DNA of 24,639 bases from the NCBI GenBank assembly GCA_905221605.1, contig CAJNDS010002160.1:604162-628800 (forward strand). Direction: 5' to 3'. The notes below the pieces were generated by a model. The model was given only the letters and a program-made list of their open reading frames with translations. It had not been told where the DNA came from and searched no databases. Shown piece after piece: positions 1 to 7,595 of the stretch (position 1 is the first letter of the stretch; each line of letters opens with the position of its first letter). The DNA comes from Symbiodinium natans. Its lineage: Eukaryota; Sar; Dinophyceae; Suessiales; Symbiodiniaceae. The translations under genes were made by a program, and so were the position numbers.

Positions 1-95
1 ACTCTAAACCCTGAAACCCCTAAACCCTAAACCCTTTTTCCCTAAACCCTAAACCCTAAACCCTAAACCCTAAACCCTAAACCCTAAACCCTAAA
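1..95 (-). repeat. CCCTAAA array
   Basis: Near-perfect heptamers from the left edge to the S5 exon region. With 201-296 (degenerate) it brackets that exon by C-rich repeat on both sides. Confidence 0.97.
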
Positions 96-101
96 CAACA
101 C

Positions 102-190
102 CCCTGCACTTTCCCAGCTGGGCGGCCGCTTGCTGGAAGATCACGGCGAAGGTGTAGATAAACAGGGCCAGGAGGACGATGGCCCAAAAC
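102..190 (-). CDS. Voltage-gated cation channel, exon with S5 segment (last exon in window)
   Basis: The minus strand encodes FWAIVLLALFIYTFAVIFQQ and then AAAQLGKCRG. This is a clear membrane helix with the W..VLL....Y.FA.IF pattern of S5. The acceptor is TTGAG|G (phase 2 in). The donor is not unique: GT occurs after bases 102, 100 and 97, so the right-hand exon limit is firm and the left one approximate. The pore loop and S6 should lie left of base 1 and are not seen, so ion selectivity cannot be read. Here the acceptor side is unusual in carrying G-rich repeat on the sense strand. Confidence 0.88.
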
Positions 191-417
191 CTCAACAGTC
201 TTCGGGCTTAGGAATAGCCCTAAACCCTAAGCCCAAAACCCTAAACCCGAAACCCGAAACCCTAAACCCTAAACTCTAAACCCTCAACCCACCCAAAACC
301 TTACATCTTCAGGTTGAGGAGGTGACGGTTTGGGACCCCAAAAGCTTGCGTTTCACCGTTTGACCTTATGATATGAAGTGGGGTATATATTTCTTGTACC
401 CCCAAAAGGACACCAGG

Positions 418-467
418 TATATACACTCACCAATATTACAAAGGAACCTTATATACACTCACCAATA
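418..467. repeat. 18 bp direct repeat TATATACACTCACCAATA, two copies
   Basis: Exact copies at 418-435 and 450-467. The surrounding 300-790 stretch otherwise has only short CCCTAAA/TTTAGGG runs and two to three copies of an 18 bp GTGGCGGGAGGGGTCGGG repeat (about 718-757); no gene seen. Confidence 0.9.
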
Positions 468-879
468 ACAGTAATATAAACCCTGCTTCATGTCTCTCCA
501 ACTAACCCTGAACTTTCAACAGTGAAGAGGGAGACCGAGCTTGGCTTCAAGACCGATCGGGGGTTTTTAAGGCTTAGGGTTTAGGGTTTAACCACTAACC
601 ACTACGGGTTGAAGGCGCATGAGTATGTACCCCTTGAGTGGAATAGAAGGAGTTACAACTAAGAATGGCCTACTTGTAGCCCTGCTTCTCCCTACTCACT
701 ACCGTTCACGTCGGCCGGTGGCGGGAGGGGTCGGGTGGCGGGAGGGGTCGGGTGGCGCCTGAGCTCCGGAAGCCATGCTGGTTCGAGTTTAGGGTTTAGG
801 GTTTCGGGAAGTTTGGTTCAATTTCGGAGTCCGTACATGGGCCCGAAGATGAGTATGACGAGTGCTCTTATACAACCCT

Positions 880-1386
880 GAACCCTGACCCTAAACCCTA
901 AACCCTAAACCCGAAAACCTAAACCCTAAACCCTAAACCGGCTTTAGGGCCTGGGGCGGGCCCTGCTATCCCTTAACGCCCCATATGGTGGGCCGCGTCT
1001 GGGGATCAAGCTTGTTAACCCTGAAACCCCTACAGTATGACCCCGCGGTAAGCCGTAAACTCTAAACCCCTGTAGCCCTAAACCCTAAACTTCTGAAACC
1101 TTCAGCTTAAACTGAACCCCAAACCCTGACCCCCAAACCCCTGAACCCTAAATCCCGAACCCCCGACATCATCATCACCAAAACCCTAAACTCCCATGCC
1201 CTGAACCCTAAAATCTGGCACCCCAGAACCCAGAACCCATAACCCCCTAAACCCCTAAACCCCACAAACCCACAAACCCTGGGCACCGTCCCTAAAACCC
1301 TACCCCCTAAACCCTAAACCCTAAACCCTAAACCCTAAACCCTAAACCCTAAACCCTAAACCCTAAACCCTAAACCCTAAACCCTA
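880..1386 (-). repeat. CCCTAAA array, degenerate then perfect
   Basis: Degenerate units occur from 880 to about 1300 with many CCCCTAAA and CCCTGAA variants. The last ~85 bp (1303-1386) are perfect and abut the S4-S5 linker exon region. Confidence 0.93.
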
Positions 1387-1401
1387 CCTGGGCCAGGCGA
1401 C

Positions 1402-1463
1402 ACCGCCTTCAGCGTGCCCGCCACGGAGAGTATCAGCCGACGCAGCTCACGGATGTATTGCAC
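1402..1463 (-). CDS. Voltage-gated cation channel, S4-S5 linker exon
   Basis: A 62 bp exon encodes exactly 20 codons, VQYIRELRRLILSVAGTLKA, plus two bases. RELRxLxxSxxGTLKA is the amphipathic linker that couples S4 movement to the pore in voltage-gated Na/Ca-type channels. The acceptor is CCAAG|GTG. The donor GCGGT|GTCGCC gives phase 2 and joins G|TTT of the S5 exon to give ...TLKAVFWAIV. An alternative donor at CCCAG|GTAGGG, the first unit of a TTTAGGG array on the sense strand, would leave phase 1 and does not fit the S5 frame. A perfect CCCTAAA array lies immediately left and a TTTAGGG array immediately right. Confidence 0.87.
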
Positions 1464-1481
1464 CTTGGAGCTGGCGAGGTG

Positions 1482-1630
1482 TAGGGTTTAGGGTTTAGGG
1501 TTTAGGGTTTAGGGTTTAGGGTTTAGGGTTTAGGGTTTAGGGTTTAGGGTTTAGGGTTTAGGGTTTAGGGTTTGGGGTTTAGGGTTTAGGGTTTAAGGTT
1601 TAGGGTTTAGGGTTTTAGGGTCTAGGGTTA
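1482..1630 (+). repeat. TTTAGGG array
   Basis: About 20 near-perfect units on the acceptor side of the S4-S5 linker exon. Together with 1303-1386 it forms an inverted pair around that exon. Confidence 0.97.
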
Positions 1631-1742
1631 GGGCGTTTCCGGGCTGAGGGTTTCAGATCCTAAGCCCCAAGCCCTGAAGTTTTGGAATAGGATTCGGGGA
1701 TGGGGTTCCGGCCCCCAGTGACGATGCTGAATACCCTCAAAG

Positions 1743-2480
1743 CCTTGCGGGCTCTGAGCCCCTAAACCCTAAATCCTAAACCCTAAACCTTAAATCCAAA
1801 ACCCTAAACCCTAAACCCAAAGCCTAAACCCCACATCCCCATCGAAATTCATCGTAGGCGCCAGTCGCGCCAGCCGTGCCAGCCGCACAGCGCGGCCAAT
1901 GCGCACGGCGCGAAGAATGCTGAGGTCGATACCTTGGCAAGTTTAGGGTCTAGGGTCTAGGGTTTAGGGTTTAGGGTTTAGGGTTTAGGGTTTAGGGTTT
2001 AGGGTTTAGGGTTTAGGGTTTAGTGTTTAGGGTATACCCTTTAGACCCTACACCCGAACCCCTAAACCCTCAACTCTAAACACTCAACCCTAAACCCTAA
2101 GCCCTTTCGTCCATAACAGCGGGACGTCTGAACTCCAAACCCTACGCCTCTGGCCCTGGGACGGTCACCACGCAACTCGACTCCCCCACAGCCTAAACCC
2201 TCAAGCTTCAACCCTAAACCCTCAACCCTCAACCCTCAACCCTAAACCTTACACCCGGAACCCCAAACCCGGAACCCTGAACCCTAAACCCCAAACGGTC
2301 TGAACCGCCCCCAGGCCACTCTCCTCCTGTTCAGCGCAATCGCGGCCTGCAGGGGCTCAGGCGTCTAGGGTTTAGGGGTGCGGGCTTAGGATTGGAGGGT
2401 TGACGGTCTCGGGTTTAGGGTTTAGGGCTTAGCGTTTAGGGTTTAGGGATTAGGGATTAGGGTTTAGGGTCTAGGGTTTA
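1743..2480. repeat. Mixed CCCTAAA / TTTAGGG around the S4 exon
   Basis: C-rich 1743-1830, exon S4 1862-1932, G-rich 1941-2035, C-rich degenerate 2040-2295, G-rich 2365-2480. The islands at 2100-2190 and 2300-2365 show no convincing frame. Confidence 0.9.
1862..1932 (-). CDS. Voltage-gated cation channel, S4 voltage-sensor exon
   Basis: This exon encodes IDLSI followed by LRAVRIGRAVRLARLARL. Six arginines fall at strict three-residue intervals, separated by hydrophobic residues, the hallmark of an S4 voltage sensor. The acceptor is CCAAG|GT. The preferred donor is CTG|GCGCC, a GC donor, which joins at phase 0 to VQYIRELRRL and keeps the three-residue register (Q, R, R). A GT donor nine codons further (exon end at 1835) is also phase 0 but would insert an acidic stretch in the sensor. 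No other minus-strand frame of this island gives such a pattern. Confidence 0.92.
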
Positions 2481-2599
2481 TGCTTTTCCGCACTAGCCAC
2501 GGCGTACTGTGATGCCAATCGCACGCAACCCAGCCTACAACATTCTATCACCGCTGTTCCTTTAGCCGCCTCAACCCTGAGCCGAAAAAATGCTGCTTA

Positions 2600-2772
2600 G
2601 TACCTAACCCTAAACCCTAAACCCTAAACCCTAAACCTTAAACCATAAACCCTAACCCCTAACCCCTAACCCCTAACCCCTAAACCCTAAACCCTAAACC
2701 CTAAACCCTAAACCCTAAACCCTAAACCCTAAACCCTAACCCTAAACCCTAACCCTAAACCCTAAACCCATC
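2600..2772 (-). repeat. CCCTAAA array with CCCCTAA variants
   Basis: A short block of CCCCTAA units (about 2655-2685) lies inside perfect CCCTAAA. Confidence 0.95.
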
Positions 2773-2877
2773 AACCTGCAAGTTCCGCAGGCTGTCAAAA
2801 AGTGAATGAACTCAATCGCGGGTGCGGGGCGAAGTTCACATTTGGGTTTGGGGTTCAGCATTTAGGGCTTGGGGGGC

Positions 2878-2955
2878 GGGGGGGGGGGGGGGGAAGGTTT
2901 AGGGTTTCGAGTTTAGGGGGGGTTTAGGGTTTTGGGGGGGGGGGGGGGGGGGGGG
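2878..2955. repeat. Two long G homopolymers in degenerate TTTAGGG
   Basis: About 16 G at 2878-2893 and about 22 G at 2934-2955. A third, about 18 G, lies at 22266-22283. Such runs are also prone to assembly error. Confidence 0.9.
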
Positions 2956-3200
2956 TTAGGGTTTAGAGTTTGGGGGTTTATGGGGTTTGGGGGGGAAGGT
3001 TTAGCGTTTGGGGGTTTATATAGGGTTTAGGGGTTTGGGGGTTCAGGGTTGAGGGTGGACGGTTCCGTAGAGTTGTGGGATGGAGTGGTCGTTCTGAGGG
3101 CTGACATTATCCCTGCTCCGTTCTCGCAGTTCCATGGTATTCCCCCTACAGTTTAGACACCAGGGCTATATGAACTCCAAAGGCTTAATACCCTCAACCC

Positions 3201-3304
3201 TATAGTAAATAAACTCCAGAAAGTCGGAATAAGGCCAAATTATCGGGAAACCCAGTACTAATCATCCTAAGCGCATGTTCCAATTTTCTGGAGTTTACTG
3301 TAAA
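3201..3304. repeat. Inverted repeat, ~20 bp arms
   Basis: TATAGTAAATAAACTCCAGA near 3201-3220 pairs with TTTTCTGGAGTTTACTGTAA at 3284-3303. About 100 bp overall, the same size class as the other hairpin elements; no coding signal. Confidence 0.65.
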
Positions 3305-3399
3305 CCCCAAACCCTAAACCCTCAACCCTAAACCGTGAATCTTAAACCCTAAACCGAATGTTCCAAGCAGCATGTATTGGCAAAGTTCACCACGTCCTT

Positions 3400-3525
3400 G
3401 CATTTAGGGTTCAGGATCTAGGGTTTAGGGTTTAGGGTTTAGGGTTCAGGATTTAGGTTTAGGGTTTAGGGTCTAGGGTTTAGGTTTAGGGTTTAGGGTT
3501 TAGGGTTTAGGGTTTGGGGTTCTGG
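3400..3525 (+). repeat. TTTAGGG array
   Basis: About 17 units with TTCAGGA and 6 bp variants. The stretch 3526-3633 to its right shows nothing recognisable. Confidence 0.93.
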
Positions 3526-3633
3526 AGGGGGGATGTGGGGAGGGCAACTGCCGATTCACCAGCAAGCAGGGGGTTGTATTCGACTGTGCATAGATTACAA
3601 ACACCTCCGGTGGTAACTTTTACCAAAACAGGG

Positions 3634-3785
3634 AAGAGTCCCTAAGAGTCCCTAAGAGTCCCTAAGAGTCCCTAAGAGCCCCTAAGAGTCCCTAAGAGTC
3701 CCTAAGAGTCCCTAAGAGTCCCTAAGAGTCCCTAAGAGTCCCTAAGAGTCCCTAAGAGTCCCTAAGAGTCCCTAAGAGTCCCTAA
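3634..3785. repeat. 10 bp tandem repeat (AGAGTCCCTA), about 15 copies
   Basis: Copies are almost perfect; one reads AGAGCCCCTA. It runs directly into CCCTAAACCCC repeat. The CCCTA core suggests derivation from the heptamer with a 3 bp addition, followed by slippage. Confidence 0.97.
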
Positions 3786-4028
3786 ACCCCAAACCCCAGA
3801 CCGAAACCCCAAACCCGACCGCCCTAAACCCGGAACCCCAGACCCGAAAACCCTGACCCGAAACCCCAAACCCTAAAACAGGCGCACACGAATACTTGAA
3901 TCCTAACCCTCTATTCAGAAGTTAGTCAGTTAATCGCTCGAACCCCGAGCCCAAATCTAAGCCGTCCTGAACAACAAAGACGCCCTCCAAACGCTAGATC
4001 TTGCAGCGCCCCAGGAACTGAGAAGTGT

Positions 4029-4262
4029 AAGCCCCAAACCCTAAACCCCTAAACCCCTAAACCCCTAGACCCCCAAACCACCTAAAGCCCTGAACCCTAA
4101 ACCCTAGACCCTAAACCCTAAACCTAAACCCTAAACCCTAGACCCTAAACCCTAAAGCCTAAACCCTAAACCCTAAACCCTAAACCCTAAACCCTAAACC
4201 CTAAACCCTAACCCTAAACCCTAAACCCTAAACCCTAGCCCTAAACCCTAAACCCTCAACCT
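4029..4262 (-). repeat. CCCTAAA array on donor side of the S3 exon
   Basis: About 30 units with CCCTAGA variants. On the sense (minus) strand this is TTTAGGG just after the S3 donor. Confidence 0.95.
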
Positions 4263-4268
4263 GTCAAC

Positions 4269-4334
4269 GCCGGGGCTCGATGATGAGCTCAGCCAGGCCC
4301 GTGCTCACGATGAGCATGTCAAGGCAGTGCCAGC
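4269..4334 (-). CDS. Voltage-gated cation channel, exon with S3 segment
   Basis: A 66 bp exon encodes 21 complete codons, WHCLDMLIVSTGLAELIIEP then R, with split codons at both ends. It reads as S3: an aromatic/aspartate start (W..LD) followed by a hydrophobic helix. The aspartate matches the S3 residue that, with the S2 acidic residue, handles S4 arginines in this family. The acceptor CCCTAG|GC is formed directly from the end of a CCCTAAA array. The donor CCCCGGC|GTTGAC must be used, because the frame meets TGA two codons further on. The final C joins GT of the S4 exon to make Arg. Its flanks are C-rich on the left and G-rich on the right of the plus strand. Confidence 0.88.
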
Positions 4335-4470
4335 CTAGGGTTTAGGGTTTAGGGTTTAGGGTTTAGGGTTTAGGGTTTAGGGTTTAGGGTTTAGGGTTTA
4401 GGGTTTAGGGTTTAGGGTTTAGGGTTTAGGGTTTTGGGCTTAGGGTTTAGGGTTTAGGGTTTCGGGTTTA
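4335..4470 (+). repeat. TTTAGGG array on acceptor side of the S3 exon
   Basis: About 18 units. Its first unit supplies the CCCTAG acceptor of the S3 exon on the minus strand. The stretch 4471-4560 holds no visible gene. Confidence 0.96.
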
Positions 4471-4618
4471 GCCCTTCGCCGTGACTCCCTGCAGCGTAGC
4501 CTGTCACAGGGTAGCTGGATACCCTCACTCAAGGCCAAGGTCTACCATACACGCTGACCCTAGTAACCCTAAACCCTGAACCCTAAGCCCTAAACCCTAA
4601 ACCCTAAACCGAACAAAC

Positions 4619-4705
4619 ATGGAAATTAAGTTCCACGAAGAGCCTGATGCCAAGAAGGCAGAGGCACTCCCAGGAGCGCGCCGTCCCACCAAGCGGCCGA
4701 GCTAA
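4619..4705 (+). CDS. Short ORF MEIKFHEEPDAKK..., inside a channel intron
   Basis: A 28-codon frame runs from ATG to TAA on the plus strand: MEIKFHEEPDAKKAEALPGA then RRPTKRPS. Its lysine, glutamate and proline content looks like a real C-terminus. It lies antisense within the intron between the S2-S3 linker and S3 exons. It may be a processed gene fragment or a nested exon; no splice acceptor precedes the ATG. Confidence 0.25.
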   Translation: MEIKFHEEPDAKKAEALPGARRPTKRPS

Positions 4706-4717
4706 ACTTCTGTGGTT

Positions 4718-4960
4718 TAGGCTTTAGGGTTTAGGGTTTGGGGTTTAGGATTTGGGGTTTAGGGTTTGGGGTTTAGGGTTTAGGGTTTAAAATTAGGGTT
4801 TAGGGTTTAGGGTTTAGGGTTTACGGTTTAGGGTTTAGGGTTTAGGGTTTAGGGTTTAGGGTTTAGGGTTTAGGGTTTAGGGTTTAGGGTTTAGGGTTTA
4901 GGGTTTAGGGTTTAGGGTTTAGGGTTTTAGGGTTTAGGGTTTAGGGTTTAGGGTTTAGGG
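4718..4960 (+). repeat. TTTAGGG array
   Basis: About 34 units, degenerate at the left and perfect at the right. Islands 4961-5060 and 5107-5190 on its right show no convincing exon. Confidence 0.96.
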
Positions 4961-5199
4961 CAACGCTGCTCAGCGTCCCCTAGACTTTGATTTAAAGTCA
5001 GAACCTTGAAGCCCTACGCCCCAGTAACCCGACACCCCAAGGACCTAAGACGCTACAAGAAGGGTTTAGGATTCAGAGTTTAGGGTTTAGGGTTTAGGGT
5101 TTAGGGCTACTAGACCCGAAACAACTAAAGCTTTGGGCCCCCAGGCTTCCGCAAACCCATTTCTCTGGGCCTGCGCCCTCGACAGAAAGTATCCGGCGC

Positions 5200-5372
5200 T
5201 CAGGATTTAGGGTTTCGGGTTTGCGGTCTAGGGTTTAGGGTTTAGGGTTTAGGGTTTAGGGTTTAGGGTTTAGGGTTTAGGGTTTAGGGTTTAGGGTTTA
5301 GGGTTTAGGGTTTAGGATTCAGAGTTTAGGGTTTAGGGTTTAGGGTTTAAGGTTTAGGGCTACTAGGGCTAC
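5200..5372 (+). repeat. TTTAGGG array
   Basis: About 22 units, ending in GGGCTACTA triplicates next to the S2-S3 linker micro-exon. This places G-rich repeat on the donor side, against the majority pattern. Confidence 0.95.
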
Positions 5373-5412
5373 TAGGGCTCCGGGTCTTGCTAGCAGATGC
5401 TGAGGCAAAGAC

Positions 5413-5452
5413 CAATGTCGATCTTGAAGAAGTCGCAGCGATAGACCCAAAC
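5413..5452 (-). CDS. Voltage-gated cation channel, S2-S3 linker micro-exon
   Basis: A 40 bp exon encodes VWVYRCDFFKIDI plus one base. The aromatic and basic stretch is what follows S2 in this channel superfamily, at the cytosolic membrane face. The acceptor is GCCAG|GTTTGG (phase 0) and the donor ATTG|GTCTTT (phase 1). Its last base joins GC of the S3 exon to give Gly, producing the continuous DIGWHCLDMLIV. That the frame, the phase and the family pattern agree across a 1,078 bp intron is the best argument for this very small exon. Unlike most of its neighbours, its left (donor) side carries G-rich repeat on the plus strand. Confidence 0.82.
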
Positions 5453-5649
5453 CTGGCAGGGAGTTCCGAACTCTTGCAGAAGCCCTTAAAAGGGTTCAGG
5501 GTTTAGGGTTTAGCTTTGGGGGTGCTTCTCTCCAGGGTGCCGTACTATATAGGGTACCCCAAAAAAGGACCTCAATTCAGAGAGCTTCCACTTAGGGGAT
5601 TGCTTGGGGAGATTCAGCCTTAGGGTTTTCCATAGCTTCTGACGTCCTT

Positions 5650-5945
5650 GGTAGCCCAGTAACCATATTAGGGTTTAGGGTTTAGGGTTTAGGGTTTAGG
5701 GTTTAGGGTTTAGGGTTTAGGGTTTAGGGTTTAGGGTTTAGGGTTTAGGGTTTAGGGTTTAGGGTTAGGTTTAGGGTTTAGGGTTTAGGGTTTAGGGTTT
5801 AGGGTTTAGGGTTTAGGGTTTAGGGTTTAGGGTTTAGGGTTTAGGGTTTAGGGTTTAGGGTTTAGGGGTGCCCTTTTTGGGGTTGGTTACTTTATAAGGG
5901 AACCTTGAACCCCAAAAAAGGGAAAAGGCTACCAGTGGGCTACCC
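5650..5945. mobile_element. Hairpin element of the same family split by a TTTAGGG array
   Basis: The left arm GGTAGCCCAGTAACC is at 5650-5664. The remaining body (GGTGCCCTTTTTGGGG..., TAAGGGAACC...) and right arm ending GTGGGCTACC are at 5868-5945. Between them lies a ~200 bp TTTAGGG array (about 5669-5867) with a single 6 bp unit. In the related element at 8142 these parts are adjacent, so the array sits inside the element. Confidence 0.75.
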
Positions 5946-6019
5946 AGTGTCATGTCCGGGCTAGGCTCTGTCTCCCAAAGTCAAGGTGGACTGGAGCCGC
6001 ATGCAGGTTTTAACAACCC

Positions 6020-6119
6020 CTGGTTCTTAGGTAGGGAATGAGGGAATGGGGGGTGCTATATATACCCTTTGAGGGATTCTAGAGGGAACTCATTCCCTCA
6101 TTTCCCTACTAAGAACCAG
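6020..6119. repeat. Near-perfect long inverted repeat, ~28 bp arms
   Basis: The left arm CTGGTTCTTAGGTAGGGAAT (then GAGGGAATG) pairs with the right arm 6091-6119, with only two single-base indels. The loop contains GGGGTGCTATATATACCC, itself partly palindromic. This ~100 bp element is unlike the CTAG/GGTAGCCC family in its arms. Confidence 0.85.
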
Positions 6120-6396
6120 CGGCCAATAAAATGATGTGCCTAACAGTCTGAACCCTAAGCCCGCAAACCACCACCAACCCGAAGTCCTGAATCTCTCCAG
6201 CAACCCTTGCTAACCCACAACCCTCTCCACTGCCTGAACCCCCGCTAAAGCCCCCCCCGAAACCACAACAACCCCCCCCAGAACCATCCTAAAACCCCTA
6301 ACCTCCTAAACTCAAAGCCCTGGCCCTAAACCCCAAAACCCTAAACCGCGCCCTTCAGGTACCCTTAAACCACCCTAAACCCACGCACATCCGCAC

Positions 6397-6466
6397 CTTC
6401 AGGCCCAGCTCCACCGCGAAGAACATGGAGAGCACGTGGTTCAAGATCAGGAGCTCCTCTGGGGTT
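6397..6466 (-). CDS. Voltage-gated cation channel, exon with S2 segment
   Basis: This exon encodes 23 residues beginning TPEELLILNHVL and ending MFFAVELGLK. FAVELGLK fits the gating charge transfer motif of S2, [FYW]-xx-[ED]-xxx-[KR]: F, E and K are all in place. The acceptor is TATAG|A, formed at the end of a CCCTAAA run on the sense strand, and the donor is AAG|GTGCGG at phase 0. The following exon starts at phase 0 and continues naturally as ...GLK|VWVYRCDFF. A longer open frame (6355-6699) runs through the upstream repeats, giving LNPKPQT-type peptide, but only this island looks like protein. An alternative acceptor CCAGAG|GAG would remove TPE and shift the phase. Confidence 0.88.
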
Positions 6467-6468
6467 CT

Positions 6469-6576
6469 ATAGGGTTTAGGGTCTAGGGTTTCGGGTTTAG
6501 GGTTTAGGGTTTGGGGTTTAGGGTTTGGGCTGTAGGGTTTAGGGTTTAGGGTTTGGGGTTTAGGGTTTAGGGCTAG
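6469..6576 (+). repeat. TTTAGGG array at the S2 acceptor
   Basis: About 15 degenerate units. The first (TATAGGG) supplies the TATAG acceptor on the minus strand. Confidence 0.94.
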
Positions 6577-6778
6577 GGTGAGCTTGCAGAGAGCAGGAGG
6601 CAGGAAAGCCCAACTGCGCAAGAAGCGGACTGGAACAACGAGACGCTGAGCCGGTGCGGTTGTTTCACAACTACCATGCTCCGATCTCCGACGATGCACG
6701 ATCTACCAGCGTGGTGAGCAATGAAGGGGTCGGAAGAATTACTAATCATACTCCCTTGTAGCCCCTTTTTTAAATTTG

Positions 6779-7105
6779 TCCACAATAACCCCCCAAAACC
6801 CTGTTCTAGTTAGAAAGGCTCCTCTGGTAACTACCGCGCACATTGACGATCCCGGTCTGCAGGACATCATAGGCAAGGTACCGGCCAGGCCCCCAGCCCT
6901 GAACCCACCGCTGTGGTTCCAGGATCGGATCATGGAAAGGGCAAGAGCCTCGCGGCTGGCTGGTATCCTTGTCCGCCACATGCTAACGGTCCTCAATGGG
7001 AATCCGACAAGGCGGGGTTCCCAGGCATTCAGCGCGCAAGTCCAAAGCATCCTTTGTTCGAGCCAGCAGCTCCAGCTTTCGATGCGGCATGCCTCTGACC
7101 TTTGA
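6779..7105 (+). CDS. Open frame in an 800 bp repeat-free island, unrecognised
   Basis: A plus-strand frame is open for about 109 codons, with no early ATG. The central part, LQDIIGKVPARPPALNPPLW then FQDRIMERARASRLAGILVR, looks protein-like. The minus strand is also open across most of it (6742-7050). An imperfect direct repeat (TCAATGGGAATCCGACAAGG at 6994-7013 and TCAGTGGGAATCCGACAAGG at 7122-7141) lies at its 3' end and beyond. The region falls inside the 4,036 bp intron between channel exons S1 and S2. It could be a decayed gene copy. Confidence 0.25.
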   Translation, partial: STITPQNPVLVRKAPLVTTAHIDDPGLQDIIGKVPARPPALNPPLWFQDRIMERARASRLAGILVRHMLTVLNGNPTRRGSQAFSAQVQSILCSSQQLQLSMRHASDL

Positions 7106-7595
7106 TTCTCAGCACGGATCCTCAGTGGGAATCCGACAAGGTGCTTTCATCACAGGCGGAAGTGGCAGGCAAAGGACTCAGTTTCGACCAGTGCCACGGA
7201 GGCACTCCAAACTCAACGACACCAGGAGCCTTCGGACTTGCCTATGCCTTAGTAGAATCCTCTCAGGCAACATGTACACCGAACAACACCTGAAAACCAC
7301 CGCTGCGATCAACACGGCAGAAACAAAGAAATGCACAGAAAGAACCAGCAAAACGACATCAAGAAAAGCTGATTACGAGTTTTCATCTCCTGCCCAGGCA
7401 TGTAGAACATGTCAATTTCTTCGACAACACAACAACTCGGGTTACATTGGTTCAGGGTTTCGGATTAGTGTTTTGCGGATAGACCGGAACCATAGCAACT
7501 GAACAGGCGACCCGAAACTGTAGTAAAACCCAGGCCCGTACCTCCAACCCAGAATCCCCAACCCCTAAACTCTAGGCCTTGCAAGCCTCAGTCTT
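7106..7595. other. Low-repeat stretch without a supported gene
   Basis: Plus-strand frames are open to 7502 but AT- and repeat-poor, with no recognisable motif. The only structure seen is the second copy of the GTGGGAATCCGACAAGG repeat at 7125-7141. Confidence 0.5.

Noticed and set aside
820-880. Minus-strand reading ALVILIFGPMYG between the linker and S5 exons
   Set aside because: Hydrophobic, but the direct join TLKAV|FWAIVLL already matches the family length.
1690-1745. Minus-strand reading KALRVFSIVTGGRN between S4 and S4-S5 linker exons
   Set aside because: Resembles part of an S4, but inserting it would break the three-residue arginine register that the direct join keeps.
3634-3785. 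CRISPR-like array
   Set aside because: Simple 10 bp tandem repeat with no spacers, in a eukaryotic context.
6355-6699. A 114-codon minus-strand protein
   Set aside because: Most of it is repeat translation (LNPKPQT). Only the S2 exon part (6397-6466) is kept.
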